Shown: positions 8,811-17,658, counted from the stretch's first letter. The stretch is 64,000 nucleotides of DNA from Curtobacterium sp. VKM Ac-1393 (GCF_015350995.1 NZ_JADKRW010000002.1:496001-560000); one strand, 5' to 3'. Numbers and translations: made by a program. The notes: a model not told the origin generated them from the letters alone.

Positions 8811-10220
8811 GTGACCGACACCCTCTCCGCGTACCGGAAGACCCTGCCCTACATCCACGAGTGGGTGTCGTACAAGGTCTGGCAGCTGCGGGTGCCCGGG
8901 GTGCAGGTCGCCATCGGGTTCGGCGGCGAGGTGCTGTTCGACGAAGCGTGGGGCTACGCCGACGTCGAGGCCGGGCGCCGCCTGACCACCACCGACCTGT
9001 TCCGCATCGCCTCGCACTCGAAGACCTTCACGGCGACGGCACTGCTCCAGCTCGCCGAACGCGGGTCGCTCCGGCTCGACGACACCGTCGGCACGTACGT
9101 CCCCGCCCTGGTCGACGGCGGCTCCCCGCTCGCCGACGCCACGATCCGGGAGCTCATGGAGATGGGCGCCGGGGTCATCCGCGACGGCCACGACGGCGAC
9201 TACTGGTCGCTCCTGCGCCCGTTCCCCGACGAGCAGGAGCTGCTGGCGCTCGTGCTCGACCGCGGGCAGAAGGTCCCCACCGGGTCGTCGTTCAACTACT
9301 CGAACCTCGGCTACTCGCTGCTCGGCCTCGTCATCGCCGCGGTCTCCGGGCGGTCGTACAACGACTTCGTCCGCGAATCGATCACCGAGCCACTGGGCCT
9401 GCGGAACACAGGACCGGACTGGGACCCGACCCGCGCCGACGACTTCGTGGTCGGGTACACCGGCTTCCACACCGCACGGCACCGGCAGCGCATCGACCAC
9501 GTCGACACCCACGCGATGGCCGCAGCGACGGGGTTCCACGGCACCGCCTCCGACCTGGTCAAGTACTTCTCGCAGCACGTCATCGGGGCCGGCAGCCTGC
9601 TCGACGACCACTCGAAGCGGCTCGCGCAGCGCAAGGCCTGGAGCGCCACCGACGACCCGGCCGCCCGCGGGTACGGCGCCGGGTTCATCGTCGACCGCAT
9701 CGGGGGGCGCGAGATCCGCGGCCACTCCGGCGGCTTCCCCGGGCACATCACGCAGTCGCTGTTCGACCCGGCGTCCGGCCTCGTCGTGTCCGTCCTGACG
9801 AGCGCCGCCGCCGGACCCGCCACCCTCATCGCCACCGCCGTCGTGCAAATGCTCGACGCCGCGGCGGACGCGTCCGCACCCGGCACCCCCATGCCCGACG
9901 ACGTCGACACCGACGCGTACACCGGCCGCTTCGCCAACCCGTGGGGTGTCAGCGACATCGCCCGGATCGGCGACCGGCTCGTCGAGGTCGACCCCTCCGG
10001 ACCCGAACCCATGGACACCCCGACCCGCCTCGAGGTCGTCGACGCGGACACGCTCCGGATGACGCACGGCAACCGCTTCGGTTCGGTCGACGAGGACATC
10101 ACCTTCACGCGCGACGCCGAGGGCACCGTCCGGTCGATCCGCGCCGGTGGCGGGATGACCGAGGAACCGTGGACGATCCCGACCGAGTCGCCCGAGGTCG
10201 CGGCGGGGCTGGCACCGTGA
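8811..10220 (+). CDS. Serine hydrolase of the beta-lactamase class C/esterase family
   Basis: 469 residues with the penicillin-binding fold motifs: SHSK (Ser68, Lys71), YSN (Tyr163-Asn165) and HSGG as the third motif. No signal peptide is visible, so it is probably cytoplasmic. Relatives include D-aminopeptidases, esterases and peptidases. A role trimming imported peptides, perhaps with D-residues, is inferred from its place between the permeases and ATPase genes. GTG at 8811 was chosen because GAAAGGA lies just upstream; the 33 earlier in-frame codons are Arg/Gly-rich and unlike the family. Confidence 0.8.
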   Translation: MTDTLSAYRKTLPYIHEWVSYKVWQLRVPGVQVAIGFGGEVLFDEAWGYADVEAGRRLTTTDLFRIASHSKTFTATALLQLAERGSLRLDDTVGTYVPALVDGGSPLADATIRELMEMGAGVIRDGHDGDYWSLLRPFPDEQELLALVLDRGQKVPTGSSFNYSNLGYSLLGLVIAAVSGRSYNDFVRESITEPLGLRNTGPDWDPTRADDFVVGYTGFHTARHRQRIDHVDTHAMAAATGFHGTASDLVKYFSQHVIGAGSLLDDHSKRLAQRKAWSATDDPAARGYGAGFIVDRIGGREIRGHSGGFPGHITQSLFDPASGLVVSVLTSAAAGPATLIATAVVQMLDAAADASAPGTPMPDDVDTDAYTGRFANPWGVSDIARIGDRLVEVDPSGPEPMDTPTRLEVVDADTLRMTHGNRFGSVDEDITFTRDAEGTVRSIRAGGGMTEEPWTIPTESPEVAAGLAP

Positions 10221-10783
10221 GCGACGTCGACGGTCGGGGCGACGGTGTCGGCCACGACGACGTCGTGCTCGAACCCGAGCGCCAGGCGTTCGTCGAGGAG
10301 TTCGCCCTCATGCTCAACGACGGTGCGGGCATGGCGCTCACCGACGCCCGCGTGCTCGGCTACCTGATGATGACGCGCGCGCCGCACTCGTCCTCCGCCG
10401 ACCTGCAACGGGCACTCGGCGCCAGCTCGGGTTCGGTGTCGATGGCCACCAGACGGCTCGTCGACTCCGGGTTCGTGAAGCGCCACATCGTCGCCGGCGA
10501 GCGCAGCCACTACTTCCGTGCCGAGGCCGACGTCTGGGGCTCCTGGCTCGCCGGCGAACGGAAGTACCTCGACCGGCAGCGCGACATCATCGGACACGGT
10601 CTGGACGTCGTCGAGAACGCCGGCCGCACCGGGGCGGGCGACGTCGACGCCGAGGTCCGCGAGCGCCTGCTCAACGGCCGCGACTACATGCAGTGGCTGC
10701 AGGGCCACCACCACAAGATGCTCGAGGACTGGGAGGCGTTCAAGGCCGCCCGCGACCGCACCGACCGCTCGGAGACCCCATGA
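10217..10783 (+). CDS. GbsR/MarR-type transcriptional regulator
   Basis: 188-residue winged-helix protein. The HTH region reads around LTDARVLGYLMM, SSADLQRALGASSGSVSMATRRLVDSG-like recognition helix, followed by a helical C-terminal half that resembles the GbsR group. It starts with GTG overlapping the hydrolase stop (GTGA) and its stop overlaps the ATPase start. A regulator embedded inside the operon is probably autoregulatory, responding to the imported peptide or a product and binding the palindromes before the first gene. Confidence 0.8.
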   Translation: MSDVDGRGDGVGHDDVVLEPERQAFVEEFALMLNDGAGMALTDARVLGYLMMTRAPHSSSADLQRALGASSGSVSMATRRLVDSGFVKRHIVAGERSHYFRAEADVWGSWLAGERKYLDRQRDIIGHGLDVVENAGRTGAGDVDAEVRERLLNGRDYMQWLQGHHHKMLEDWEAFKAARDRTDRSETP

Positions 10784-12432
10784 CCGACGTCCTGACCGTC
10801 GACCACCTGTCCGTGACCTTCGACGTCGACGGCGCCGAGGTCCGCGCGGTCGACGACGCCTCGTTCACGGTCGGCCGCGGCGAGGTCGTCGCCGTCGTCG
10901 GGGAGTCCGGATCCGGCAAGAGCATGACCGCGATGACCGCGATGGGGATCGCGCCGGACGGGGCCCGCTCCTCCGGCAGCATCCGGCTCGGCGACCTCGA
11001 GGTGCTCGGCGCCGACGAGCGCACCCTGCGCGGCGTCCGTGGTCGCAGCGTGTCGATGATCTTCCAGGACCCGTCGGCCGCGCTCAACCCGGTGTTCACG
11101 GTCGGCTTCCAGCTGGCCGAGGCCGTCCGACGCGCCGACGCCTCGCACGACCGTGCCGCGGTCCGGAGCCGCTCGCTCGAACTGCTCCGTGCCGTCGAGG
11201 TGCCGGAACCCGAACGCCGGCTCGGCCAGTACCCGCACGAGCTCTCCGGCGGACAGGCGCAGCGCGTGATGATCGCGATGGCGCTCGCCGCCGACCCCGA
11301 CCTGCTCATCGCGGACGAGCCGACGACCGCACTCGACGTCACGGTGCAGGCCGAGGTGCTCGACGTCCTGCGTGCGCTGCGGGAACGCACCGGCACCGCG
11401 ATCCTCATCATCACGCACGACATGGGCGTCGTCGCCGACATCGCCGACCGCGTGGTCGTCATGCGCCGCGGTCGCGTCGTCGAGACGGGCACCGTGCGCG
11501 CGGTCTTCGCCGCGCCGTCCGCCGACTACACCCGCGATCTGCTCGCTGCGGTCCCACGCATGGGCACCGGTGTCGGACAGGAGGCGCGGGTCGACTCCGC
11601 CGTGGAACCCCCGTCGGTCGTCCTGGACGTCCGGCACCTCGTGGTCGAGTACGGCGGGGCGTTGCGCGGTCGGTTCCGCGCGGTCGACGACGTGTCGTTC
11701 ACGGTCGGTCGCGGTGAGATCGTCGGGCTCGTGGGGGAGTCCGGCAGCGGCAAGACCACCATCGGCCGCGCCGCCGTCGGGCTCGCGCCGATCACGTCCG
11801 GATCCGTCCTCGTCGAGGGCACCGACGTCGCGGTCGCCCGGCGAGCAGCGCGCCGGGAGATGCGGCGACACGTCGGCGTGGTCTTCCAGAACCCGCTCCG
11901 ATCGCTGAACCCGCGCTACACGGTCGGACAGACCGTCGCCGAGCCACTCCGGCAGATCCTGCGCCTGCCGTCGGCGCAGATCGACGAGCGGGTGGACCGG
12001 CTGCTCGCCGACGTCGGTCTCGACGGCGGATTCCGCGAACGCTTCCCGCACGAGCTCTCCGGCGGGCAACGGCAACGTGTCGCGATCGCCCGGGCCGTCG
12101 CGCTGGACCCCGCGCTGCTCATCGCCGACGAGCCGACGAGTGCGCTCGACGTCTCGGTGCAGGCCCGCGTGCTCGACGTGTTCCGCGAGCTGCAGGAGCG
12201 CCTGGGCTTCGCGTGCCTGTTCGTCACCCACGACCTGGCCGTGGTCGACACACTGTGCGACCGGGTCGTCGTGCTCCACGGCGGGAAGGTCGCCGAACAG
12301 GGCTCGCGCGACGCCATCCTCCGGTCGCCGCAGGACCCCTACACGCGGCGACTCATCCAGGCAGCACCGGTACCCGACCCCGCCGAGCAGGCAGTCCGCC
12401 GATCCGAACGCCTGGCCGTACGGGCCGGCTGA
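10780..12432 (+). CDS. Double peptide ABC transporter ATPase (DppD-DppF fusion)
   Basis: One 550-residue protein holding two ATP-binding domains. First domain: Walker A GESGSGKS near residue 41, signature LSGGQAQRV, Walker B LLIADEPTTALD. Second domain: GESGSGKTT, LSGGQRQRV, LLIADEPTSALD. It energises the two permeases of this operon at the inner face of the membrane. Fusion of the D and F subunits is common in actinobacteria. Start overlaps the regulator stop (ATGA). The gene ends 16 bases before a convergent membrane-protein gene. Confidence 0.93.
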   Translation: MTDVLTVDHLSVTFDVDGAEVRAVDDASFTVGRGEVVAVVGESGSGKSMTAMTAMGIAPDGARSSGSIRLGDLEVLGADERTLRGVRGRSVSMIFQDPSAALNPVFTVGFQLAEAVRRADASHDRAAVRSRSLELLRAVEVPEPERRLGQYPHELSGGQAQRVMIAMALAADPDLLIADEPTTALDVTVQAEVLDVLRALRERTGTAILIITHDMGVVADIADRVVVMRRGRVVETGTVRAVFAAPSADYTRDLLAAVPRMGTGVGQEARVDSAVEPPSVVLDVRHLVVEYGGALRGRFRAVDDVSFTVGRGEIVGLVGESGSGKTTIGRAAVGLAPITSGSVLVEGTDVAVARRAARREMRRHVGVVFQNPLRSLNPRYTVGQTVAEPLRQILRLPSAQIDERVDRLLADVGLDGGFRERFPHELSGGQRQRVAIARAVALDPALLIADEPTSALDVSVQARVLDVFRELQERLGFACLFVTHDLAVVDTLCDRVVVLHGGKVAEQGSRDAILRSPQDPYTRRLIQAAPVPDPAEQAVRRSERLAVRAG

Positions 12433-12447
12433 GGGTCGCTCCCCGGC

Positions 12448-13029
12448 TCAGCGCACCTCGGCCGAGGCCCACAGCGCGTTGACGCCCCGGCCCACCGGAC
12501 GCAGGAGCGGGACGGAGACGAGCACTGTCGCCGCCAGGTACGCCACGGTCTGCAGCGTCCCCGGAACGGCGAGCGTGATGCCGAGTGACTCTTGCGGCAG
12601 CGCCAGGATCAGCCCCGTGTTCGACAAGAGCGCCGTGACGAACCACAGCGACGCCGCCACGGTGACGACCCAGCCGAAGGCCCGCTGCACGCCCTGTTCT
12701 CCGCCGACCGTCAGCACGCCGAACGCCACGAGCGCACCCTGCGCGACGACGAGGAGCACCTCGGTGGCCCAGCCCGGCGCCGGCCACAGGAGCGCGAACG
12801 CCACGACCGACACCGCGAACGCGAGCGCTCGGCGGTCCCGAGCGCGGATCGCGGCGACGAGCACGACCGCACCCGCCAGCCCGGCGAGCGCCAGGGCGAC
12901 GAGAAGCAACCCGTCCGGCAGGTCCCACGGCGCGAGCCAGCTCGTCCCCACCAGTCCGCTCGCCCCGAACACGACGGCTGCGACGACTGCCGCAGCCGAG
13001 ACCACCCGAACCCCCGTGATGTTCTGCAT
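12448..13029 (-). CDS. Hypothetical membrane protein
   Basis: 193 residues, dominated by about six hydrophobic segments (for example VVSAAAVVAAVVFGASGLVG, then LLLVALALAGLAGAVVLVAA) separated by short loops with Arg/Asp. No catalytic or transporter motif is recognisable and no function is proposed. It is a monocistronic minus-strand gene converging on the peptide operon. The ATG at 13029 is the most upstream and gives a plausible short N-terminus (MQNITG). Confidence 0.7.
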   Translation of the reverse strand: MQNITGVRVVSAAAVVAAVVFGASGLVGTSWLAPWDLPDGLLLVALALAGLAGAVVLVAAIRARDRRALAFAVSVVAFALLWPAPGWATEVLLVVAQGALVAFGVLTVGGEQGVQRAFGWVVTVAASLWFVTALLSNTGLILALPQESLGITLAVPGTLQTVAYLAATVLVSVPLLRPVGRGVNALWASAEVR

Positions 13030-13084
13030 ACCCGCACCCTATGCGCTCCCACTGCGGTGGGGAAAGCAGATTCTGGCTGGGCCG

Positions 13085-13134
13085 CTGACGGTCCTGGTTC
13101 GCGAACCCCGGGATCCGTGAACCAAAACCGTCAG
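13085..13134. terminator. Hairpin after the AraC-type gene
   Basis: Inverted repeat CTGACGGT (13085-13092) with ACCGTCAG (13127-13134), plus inner TGGTTC/GAACCA pairing. It covers the stop codon of the AraC-type gene on the minus strand and lies just upstream of the membrane-protein gene. There is no clear U-tract. Confidence 0.5.
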
Positions 13135-13752
13135 AACCGCCGAGGGATGTCGGTCTCCGGCGCGCGGATCCGCTGCAGCGCGCGCCGCATGGAGGCGGTG
13201 GTGCTGAAGCCGAAGCGCTCGGCGATCTCGGCGGGACGGTCACCTCGGGCGAGTGCGCTGCGCACGGCGAGGCTCCGGAACCACCGGCCGAGTTGCGCCG
13301 GTGTGCAGCCCGTCGTCTCGGTGCACCGACGCTCGAGGGTGCGCGGAGACATGCGGACGCCGTCGAGCAGATCCGTGGTCGAGTGTCCGCCCGCAGGGTC
13401 GAAGAGCCGGTCGAGGACCCTCGCCAGGCTGTTGTCGCGCAGCAACGGCGGTGGGTTGTCGTGGAGCACGGTCGTGACCACGAGTCGCGCGAGCGCATCC
13501 TGCTGCACGCCGTGCCACCGACCGCCGTCGAGATGACCGACGTGCCGCAGTGCGAGCACGACGTCCGCCGACGGGAAGCCCGCAGGCTGCGTCGTGGCGA
13601 CCGGGGGGAGTGCGAGGGCCTCGGCCGAGCGGCCCGAGCGTCGCCGATCCGACGACGACGCCGGTGTCGGCGAACAGGGCCGCGAACGGGAAGTCGTACG
13701 AGGAAGCAGTGCGAGGAGGGTCGTACCGCTCGGGGTGTGAGCCGATCGACAT
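13131..13752 (-). pseudogene. AraC-type regulator, apparently frameshifted
   Basis: The C-terminal 142 codons (start near 13559) carry a clear AraC HTH pair: MSPRTLERRCTETTG...PAQLGRWFR and PAEIAERFGFSTTASMRRALQR. Upstream, another frame gives MSIGSHPERYDPPRT...FADTGVVVGSATLGPLG. Removing one G in the run around 13619-13625 would join the two as ...LGPLAEALALPPVATTQP..., which reads as one smooth protein of about 205 residues. So either a real frameshift mutation, a sequencing error, or expression of only the DNA-binding part. Typical AraC proteins are longer (250-300), so the N-terminus may be degraded too. Confidence 0.5.
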
Positions 13753-13855
13753 GGTCGGATGCTGCTCGGCGACCTGTGGACAGGGGGGATAACCCCACCC
13801 GGGGTGGGGAGGGGGCAGGATGGGGGAACAGCCTCGGGATCGCGAGGCTGGAGTC

Positions 13856-15406
13856 ATGACCGACACCGACCGCCTCGACCAGGCGCGAACCGTCCCGCTG
13901 GACGACGTGACGCCCTCGCCCGACCAGGCCCAGACCGTCCCGCTGGGCGACTCCGTCCCCCCTGGAGCCACCAAGCCGATGCCGCAGTACCCGCGACAGC
14001 ACGACCAGCAGACGCCGCCGGCGTCGTGGGGCGCGACCCCGCAGAACGGCTCTGGCCGCGCGGGCGGCAACGGCTCCGGTTCCGGCATGACGGCCGGTGC
14101 GTTCTACCGCGAGGCGTGGAAGCGCCTGCCGCGTGACTTCGGGTACATGGCGCTCACCGCGGTGCTGCTCTGCACGCTGTACGCCGCGTTCCCCGCGGCG
14201 ATCTTCGGCGGCGGCTTCCGTGACCTGTTCAACCCGTTCGTGCTGCTGATGTTCTTCATCGCGCTGTTCGTGGCACGGTGGCTCGGACAGTTCGAGAAAC
14301 GTCGCATCGGCTGGGCCGACCCGCGACCGATCCGTCCGGTCGACTGGACGCCGCGCTGGCAGCAGAACTGGTGGACCCGCACCGGTTCAGCCGTCGCCAA
14401 CCCGCACTACTGGCTCTCGCTGCTGCACGCGGCCGTCGTGTACCCGCTCGTCGCGCTCTTCACCGTGGGCGCCGGAGTCCTGCTGTTCGCCGGGTTCACC
14501 TGGCCCATCGTGGTCGCGCTGGTGGCGTTCGCGAACGGCATGAGCGCGCAGTACTTCGGGTGGGACACGACGTCGGTCGTCGGGTTCGGGTTCCTCGGGC
14601 TGCTGTCGATGGCTGCCTCGGTCGTGCTGTTCCCGCTCTGGGCCCGCGGCTCGGTCATCGCGCACTACTGGGTGGACTTCGGCCTGCTCGGTGGCTTCCG
14701 CGCGGAGCAGCTCGAGCAGCGTGTCGCCGGACTGCAGGCCTCGCGTGCCGGCGCCGTGACCGCCGAGGGGCAGACCCTGCGCCAGATCGAGCGCGACCTG
14801 CACGACGGCCCGCAGCAGCGTCTGGTGCGGCTCCGGATGGACCTGTCCGCCGCCGAGCGGGCCTTCGACAAGGACCCGCAGAAGGCGAAGCAGCTCATCG
14901 GTGAGGCCTCCGAGCACGCGCAGGACGCCCTCGACGAACTGCGTGCGCTGTCCCGCGGCTTCGCCCCGCCGATCCTGCTCGACCGCGGGCTCGTGGCGGC
15001 CCTCGAGGCACTCGTCGCCCGCACCCCGATCCCGGTCGGCCTCGACGTCCGGCTGCCCGAGGGCCTCGAGCTCGCGACGGAGATCCAGCGCAACGTGTAC
15101 TTCACGGTGAGCGAGCTCCTGACGAACACGATGAAGCACGCCGGGGCCACGACCGCCGGGGTGTACCTCGGGCTCGTGGTCGACGCGTCGGGCCTCTGGT
15201 ACCTGACGGTCAGCGTCACCGACGACGGCCGCGGCGGAGCCCGACCCCAGCAGGGGCACGGCATCGAGGGACTGATCGGCCGGATGCGGTCACTCGACGG
15301 CGACCTGGTCGTCGCGAGCCCCGAGGGCGGCCCCACCGAGGCCACGGCCCGGATCCCGCTCGGCGCGCTGAACGGCGTCCCCACGACGGCGAACCCGCGG
15401 TCGTGA
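13856..15406 (+). CDS. Sensor histidine kinase (HisKA_3 type)
   Basis: 516 residues. A Gln/Pro-rich N-terminal tail of about 75 residues contains an imperfect duplication (DQARTVPLDDV / DQAQTVPLGDS). Several membrane segments follow (roughly residues 95-275, an FHA-less sensor domain of the actinobacterial type). The dimerisation/phospho-acceptor motif is IERDLHDGPQQRL with His316, and the ATPase region has NTMKHAGA and TDDGRGG. It should pass phosphate to the LuxR-type regulator encoded 40 bases downstream. The start at 13856 (MTDTDRL) was preferred over an ATG 12 codons earlier. The signal sensed is unknown. Confidence 0.88.
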   Translation: MTDTDRLDQARTVPLDDVTPSPDQAQTVPLGDSVPPGATKPMPQYPRQHDQQTPPASWGATPQNGSGRAGGNGSGSGMTAGAFYREAWKRLPRDFGYMALTAVLLCTLYAAFPAAIFGGGFRDLFNPFVLLMFFIALFVARWLGQFEKRRIGWADPRPIRPVDWTPRWQQNWWTRTGSAVANPHYWLSLLHAAVVYPLVALFTVGAGVLLFAGFTWPIVVALVAFANGMSAQYFGWDTTSVVGFGFLGLLSMAASVVLFPLWARGSVIAHYWVDFGLLGGFRAEQLEQRVAGLQASRAGAVTAEGQTLRQIERDLHDGPQQRLVRLRMDLSAAERAFDKDPQKAKQLIGEASEHAQDALDELRALSRGFAPPILLDRGLVAALEALVARTPIPVGLDVRLPEGLELATEIQRNVYFTVSELLTNTMKHAGATTAGVYLGLVVDASGLWYLTVSVTDDGRGGARPQQGHGIEGLIGRMRSLDGDLVVASPEGGPTEATARIPLGALNGVPTTANPRS

Positions 15407-15445
15407 CCGCACGGGAGCCCCCGCGCTCCCACTAGGCTGGTCGGC

Positions 15446-16108
15446 ATGACAGACGGCCCGGATGCAGCACGCATCCGGGCCGTCGTCGTCGACGACGCCG
15501 TCCTGCTGCGCGAAGGCCTGTCCCGCGTGCTCGACGAGGCCGGCATCGACGTCATCGGGCAATACGCCGACGCCCGCGCGTTCCTCGCCACGCTCCCCGA
15601 GGGTGCTCCCGACGTCGTCGTCATGGACGTCCGGATGCCGCCGACGTTCACCGACGAGGGTGTCCGTGGCGCCGTGGAGACCCGACGCATCGCGCCGCGC
15701 ACCGGCGTGCTCCTGCTCTCGCAGTACGTCGAGGCCACCTACGCCGAAGACGTCCTCGCCGCCGGCGCGACGGGCATCGGCTACCTGCTCAAGGACCGCG
15801 TCACCCGGCTCGAGGAGATCGACGACGCCGTGCGACGGATCGCCGCCGGTGGCACCGTGCTCGACCCGGAGGTCGTCACGCAGCTGATGAGCCGCCGCCG
15901 CGATCCCCTCGCCGCGCTCACCCCACGCGAGCGCGACGTGCTCGGGCTCATGGCCGAGGGCCGCACGAACGCCGCCATCGCCCGCGCCTTGGTGATCGGG
16001 ACCGGCGCCGTCGAGAAGCACGTGTCGAGCATCTTCGGCAAACTCGCGCTCGAGGACACCGGCGAAGACCACCGCCGCGTCCTCGCCGTGCTCGCCTACC
16101 TCGGATGA
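15446..16108 (+). CDS. LuxR/NarL-family response regulator
   Basis: 220 residues: receiver domain with the phosphorylatable Asp61 in VVMDVRMP and the conserved Lys in LLKDR, then a C-terminal LuxR HTH (LTPRERDVLGLMAEGRTNAAIARALVIGTGAVEKHVSSIF). It is the cognate partner of the upstream kinase, given the pairing and order. Its stop overlaps the start of the exporter gene (ATGA), so the exporter may be part of the same transcript. Confidence 0.92.
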   Translation: MTDGPDAARIRAVVVDDAVLLREGLSRVLDEAGIDVIGQYADARAFLATLPEGAPDVVVMDVRMPPTFTDEGVRGAVETRRIAPRTGVLLLSQYVEATYAEDVLAAGATGIGYLLKDRVTRLEEIDDAVRRIAAGGTVLDPEVVTQLMSRRRDPLAALTPRERDVLGLMAEGRTNAAIARALVIGTGAVEKHVSSIFGKLALEDTGEDHRRVLAVLAYLG

Positions 16109-16968
16109 CCCGGGCCCGCGGCACCGCCCGGGTCCCGGCCCCGCTGCTCGCCCTCACCGCGATGGTGTCCGTCCAACTCGGCGCCGCGATCGCGAAGACC
16201 CACTTCGACGACGTCGGTGCCGTCGGCGCCGCGACGCTCCGGCTCGTCATCGGTGCGGTGGTGCTCGCGCTGGTCGTCCGCCCCCGCGTCCGGCACTGGA
16301 CCCGCGCGCAGTGGCTCGGCGCGGTCGGCCTCGGGCTGGCCCTCGGCGGGATGAACGTGTTCATCTACCTGTCGTTCGCGAGCATCCCGATCGGGGTCGC
16401 GGTGACGATCGAGTTCCTCGGACCGCTCGCCCTCTCCCTGGTGCACACCCGGCGCTGGCGGGACGCACTCTGGGCCGCGCTGGCGCTCGTCGGTGTCGTG
16501 CTGCTCGGGGTCGGCCCGAGTGCGGTCACCGAGGTCGGCGGCGTCGTCTGGGCCGTGCTGGCCGCGGCGTGCTGGGCGGGCTACATCGTGATGAACCGCC
16601 ACGTCGGTGCGGCGATCCCGGGGGTCGACGGCCTCGTGGTGTCGATGGTCGTCGCCATGCTCGTGTCACTGCCGTTCGGGCTGCGGTCCGCTGTCGACGG
16701 AGTGGTGCGCGAACCGGTGCTCCTGGTGGTGTTCGGCGCCGTGGCCGTGCTATCGAGCGTGCTGCCGTACGCCCTCGAGATGCTCGCGTTGCGCCGGATG
16801 CCGACGCGGGTGTTCGGCGTGCTGCAGAGTCTCGGCCCGGCGATCGCCGCCCTCGCCGGACTGGTGGTGCTCAGCGAAGGACTCTCTGTCCTCGAGACGG
16901 TCGCACTGGTGTGCGTGACCGCCGCCAGTGTCGGCGTGACCGTGTCGTCGCGACGTCGGCGTCGCTGA
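16105..16968 (+). CDS. EamA-family exporter, RhtA-like
   Basis: 287-residue membrane protein with ten expected transmembrane helices in two EamA repeats. Segments such as LTAMVSVQLGAAIAKTHFD, GMNVFIYLSFASIPIGVAV and LPYALEMLALRRMPTRVFG resemble RhtA, the threonine/homoserine exporter group. It overlaps the response-regulator stop by 4 bases. The substrate is inferred from family resemblance and could be another amino acid or metabolite. Confidence 0.85.
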   Translation: MTRARGTARVPAPLLALTAMVSVQLGAAIAKTHFDDVGAVGAATLRLVIGAVVLALVVRPRVRHWTRAQWLGAVGLGLALGGMNVFIYLSFASIPIGVAVTIEFLGPLALSLVHTRRWRDALWAALALVGVVLLGVGPSAVTEVGGVVWAVLAAACWAGYIVMNRHVGAAIPGVDGLVVSMVVAMLVSLPFGLRSAVDGVVREPVLLVVFGAVAVLSSVLPYALEMLALRRMPTRVFGVLQSLGPAIAALAGLVVLSEGLSVLETVALVCVTAASVGVTVSSRRRRR

Positions 16969-16978
16969 CGGGCGGCGG

Positions 16979-17131
16979 CTACTCGTCGCGCAGGAAGTCG
17001 GCGTACGTGGGTTCCGTGCGCTCACCCGACAGCAGGGCCGGGTCGTTGACGCGACGCTCGACGTAGGCGCTGATGACCTCGGGTGGGGTGAGCACGTGGG
17101 CGACCCAGGACGGCACCGCGGTGTTCTTCAT
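16979..17131 (-). CDS. Small hypothetical protein behind an SOS-box-like site
   Basis: A 50-residue protein (MKNTAVPSWVAHVLTPPEV...PTYADFLRDE) with no membrane segment or known motif. The start is supported by a strong Shine-Dalgarno (AGAGGAGG) ending 5 bases before the ATG; the longer upstream frame lacks such a site and reads as low-quality sequence. A CGAAC-CCGT-GTTCG palindrome lies 58 bases upstream of the start, suggesting LexA control. Function unknown; a DNA-damage-response role is inference from the site alone. Confidence 0.6.
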   Translation of the reverse strand: MKNTAVPSWVAHVLTPPEVISAYVERRVNDPALLSGERTEPTYADFLRDE

Positions 17132-17188
17132 GGTGCCTCCTCTCGAGACGGCACTCGGACCGAATGTCTCGATCAGTGAGTTACTTGC

Positions 17189-17202
17189 CGAACCCGTGTT
17201 CG
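17189..17202. promoter_or_regulatory. Putative LexA (SOS) box 1
   Basis: CGAACCCGTGTTCG is a perfect CGAAC-N4-GTTCG palindrome, the core of the SOS box known in mycobacteria and other Gram-positives. It sits in the promoter region of the 50-residue gene on the minus strand and just 43 bases upstream (lower coordinate) of the end of the neighbouring small gene. Confidence 0.6.
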
Positions 17203-17231
17203 CTGAACGATCCTCCGACCGGCCCCGGAAG

Positions 17232-17564
17232 TCAACGCGCTGCGTTCTGCGGACTCCGCTGCGCGTGTTCCGGCTGATCGGCACGCAGGGTCCGGTGCTT
17301 CACGGCGGACCGCCAGACCCACGCATCGGCCTGCTGCCCGAACTGGGCCCACTCGACCATGACGGCGTCGCGGGTCCAGCTCTTCGCGAAGGCCTTCACC
17401 CGCACGTGGAAGGTGGGGAACTGGACCCAGGCCCAGACAGGCACCGGAGTGACGGCATGGCAGACGTCCGGTCCGCGGGCGTCCTCGGACAGCGTGTAGG
17501 CGCGCGGACGTTCGACCTCCGGGTGCTCCGGGGGCTGCCACCGGTTCTCGCGACGCCGTCCCAC
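17232..17564 (-). CDS. Hypothetical Trp-rich protein behind an SOS-box-like site
   Basis: 110 residues from a GTG start (VGRRRENRW). The central part, VPVWAWVQFPTFHVRVKAFAKSW then VMVEWAQFGQQADAWVWRSAVKHR, looks like a compact beta-rich domain with regularly spaced Trp and reminds me of small uncharacterised proteins of Microbacteriaceae found near mutasome (dnaE2/imuB) genes; that memory is unverified. A perfect TTCGAAC-N4-GTTCGAA palindrome ends 8 bases upstream of the start, so LexA repression is likely. No function can be assigned. Confidence 0.6.
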   Translation of the reverse strand: MGRRRENRWQPPEHPEVERPRAYTLSEDARGPDVCHAVTPVPVWAWVQFPTFHVRVKAFAKSWTRDAVMVEWAQFGQQADAWVWRSAVKHRTLRADQPEHAQRSPQNAAR

Positions 17565-17571
17565 GACGGTA

Positions 17572-17589
17572 TTCGAACGTGTGTTCGAA
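17572..17589. promoter_or_regulatory. Putative LexA (SOS) box 2
   Basis: TTCGAAC-GTGT-GTTCGAA is an 18-base perfect interrupted palindrome containing the mycobacterial SOS consensus TCGAAC-N4-GTTCGA. It lies directly before the 110-residue gene, where a bound LexA would block transcription or the start region. Confidence 0.7.
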
Positions 17590-17658
17590 CGAGAGTCAAG
17601 TCCGCCGCGTGCACTGGACGGACGCAGGGGGCCTGCTGGGCGTGTCGGGTGGCGGCGA

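Noticed and set aside
13820-13855. Longer start for the histidine kinase
   Set aside because: The ATG 12 codons upstream has no better ribosome site and adds an unconserved peptide; 13856 is preferred but not proven.
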